The notes under the pieces were generated by a model. That model saw nothing but the letters and a program-made list of their open reading frames with translations. It was not told where the DNA came from and ran no database searches. From Methanocorpusculum sp. (GTDB taxonomy: Archaea; Halobacteriota; Methanomicrobia; Methanomicrobiales; Methanocorpusculaceae), in NCBI GenBank assembly GCA_029986975.1, contig DALTWR010000004.1, positions 1 to 13,937 on the forward strand: 13,937 bases of DNA. Reading direction: 5' to 3'. The position numbers and the translations under genes were made by a program. Below, in pieces: positions 13,586 to 13,937 of the stretch; within the stretch, counting starts at the first letter, position 1; each line of letters starts with the position of its first letter.

Positions 13586-13937
13586 TTACGAAGCTCGTTC
13601 ATGTGAGAGATACGCTTTGCAAAAAGCGCAGTCGTTCCGATATCAGATCTGTAGCGGACTTTTCCTTTCACACTTCTGCATGCCGCTTCAGCAAGTGCTT
13701 CTGCATCAGGGAGACTCTTTCCAACACCTACAAATGCAAGCGTGCGTGATGTTAAGGTCTTTAGTTCTCCCTCTTCTTCAATCACGTTTGCGAAGTAGAC
13801 AGTAACTCCTTCCGGCTGAGTGAAGGAAAGAGTTTCACCGGTCTGCGGTTTTTCAGGGTATCCTTCCGGAACAATATATTTGCAGACTGATGCTAAAGGA
13901 GCAAATGAAACATCCTTTTCTGATAAGGTTCCTTTAC
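13582..13937 (-). CDS. purD: Phosphoribosylamine-glycine ligase, C-terminal part (5' end outside window)
   Basis: The minus-strand frame is open from the window edge to TGA at 13584-13582 and gives 117 residues. It matches the C-terminal domain of PurD (GAR synthetase), the ATP-grasp enzyme that joins glycine to phosphoribosylamine in the second step of purine synthesis. The recognisable run is ASVCKYIVPEGYP, then VYFANV, SRTLAFVGVGKSL with Ala-rich helix, and the closing RYRSDIGT. The ATP-grasp catalytic part lies beyond the edge. A GTG at 13785-13783 inside this frame is not the real start, since homology continues upstream of it. The stop overlaps the ATG of the aldolase gene. Confidence 0.85.
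   Translation of the reverse strand, partial: KGTLSEKDVSFAPLASVCKYIVPEGYPEKPQTGETLSFTQPEGVTVYFANVIEEEGELKTLTSRTLAFVGVGKSLPDAEALAEAACRSVKGKVRYRSDIGTTALFAKRISHMNELRK

Noticed and set aside
1..13937. CRISPR array, insertion sequence or prophage
   Set aside because: No regularly spaced repeats, transposase, integrase or terminal inverted repeats were seen. The tRNA shows no duplicated 3' end within the window to suggest an attachment site.

Overview
The window looks like chromosomal DNA of a methanogenic archaeon, most plausibly from Methanomicrobiales and perhaps Methanocorpusculum-like. Three things point that way: an intron-free tRNA without an encoded CCA, TATA-like boxes close to start codons that often lack a Shine-Dalgarno, and the gene set (a nitrogenase-like H/D/K trio, NikR, paralogous PaaK/F390-synthetase-type ligases with an ACT protein, an archaeal BirA). 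No methanogenesis gene is present, so the lineage is an inference.

Layout. (1) 1-1227 (+): a DUF4143-type AAA ATPase whose P-loop is cut off from the rest by an in-frame TAG. (2) 1431-4367 (+): three overlapping genes for a NifH-like reductase and two short NifD/NifK-like subunits. (3) 4379-4798 (-): NikR with a complete nickel site, convergent with the trio. (4) 4799-5084: a gap with a dyad resembling a NikR operator, a 49-codon ORF, strong hairpins and two terminator-like structures. (5) 5085-8132 (-): two tandem adenylate-forming acyl-CoA ligases and a two-ACT-domain protein, with a palindrome in the promoter. (6) 8280-9173 (-): an unrecognised protein with a charged Lys/Ala/Glu-rich N-terminus. 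(7) 9256-11669 (+): a ferredoxin-domain aldo/keto reductase overlapping an HI0933/BaiN flavoprotein. (8) 11792-11863 (+): tRNA-Thr(GGU). (9) 11976-12964 (+): birA with a one-base frameshift in a G run. (10) 13034-13937 (-): the 3' end of purD coupled by ATGA overlap to a class II aldolase.

How the genes work together. The H/D/K trio is the most interesting element. Each of the two component-1-like subunits keeps three cysteines where NifD and NifK bind the P-cluster, and the reductase keeps both [4Fe-4S] cysteines and the P-loop. From memory of the families this does not look like CfbC/CfbD of F430 synthesis, where one NifD homologue forms a homodimer. It is better read as an uncharacterised nitrogenase-like reductase. 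The NikR gene beside it suggests, but does not prove, a link to nickel. The rest is housekeeping or peripheral metabolism: aryl or acyl-CoA activation with amino-acid sensing, redox enzymes, biotinylation and purine synthesis.
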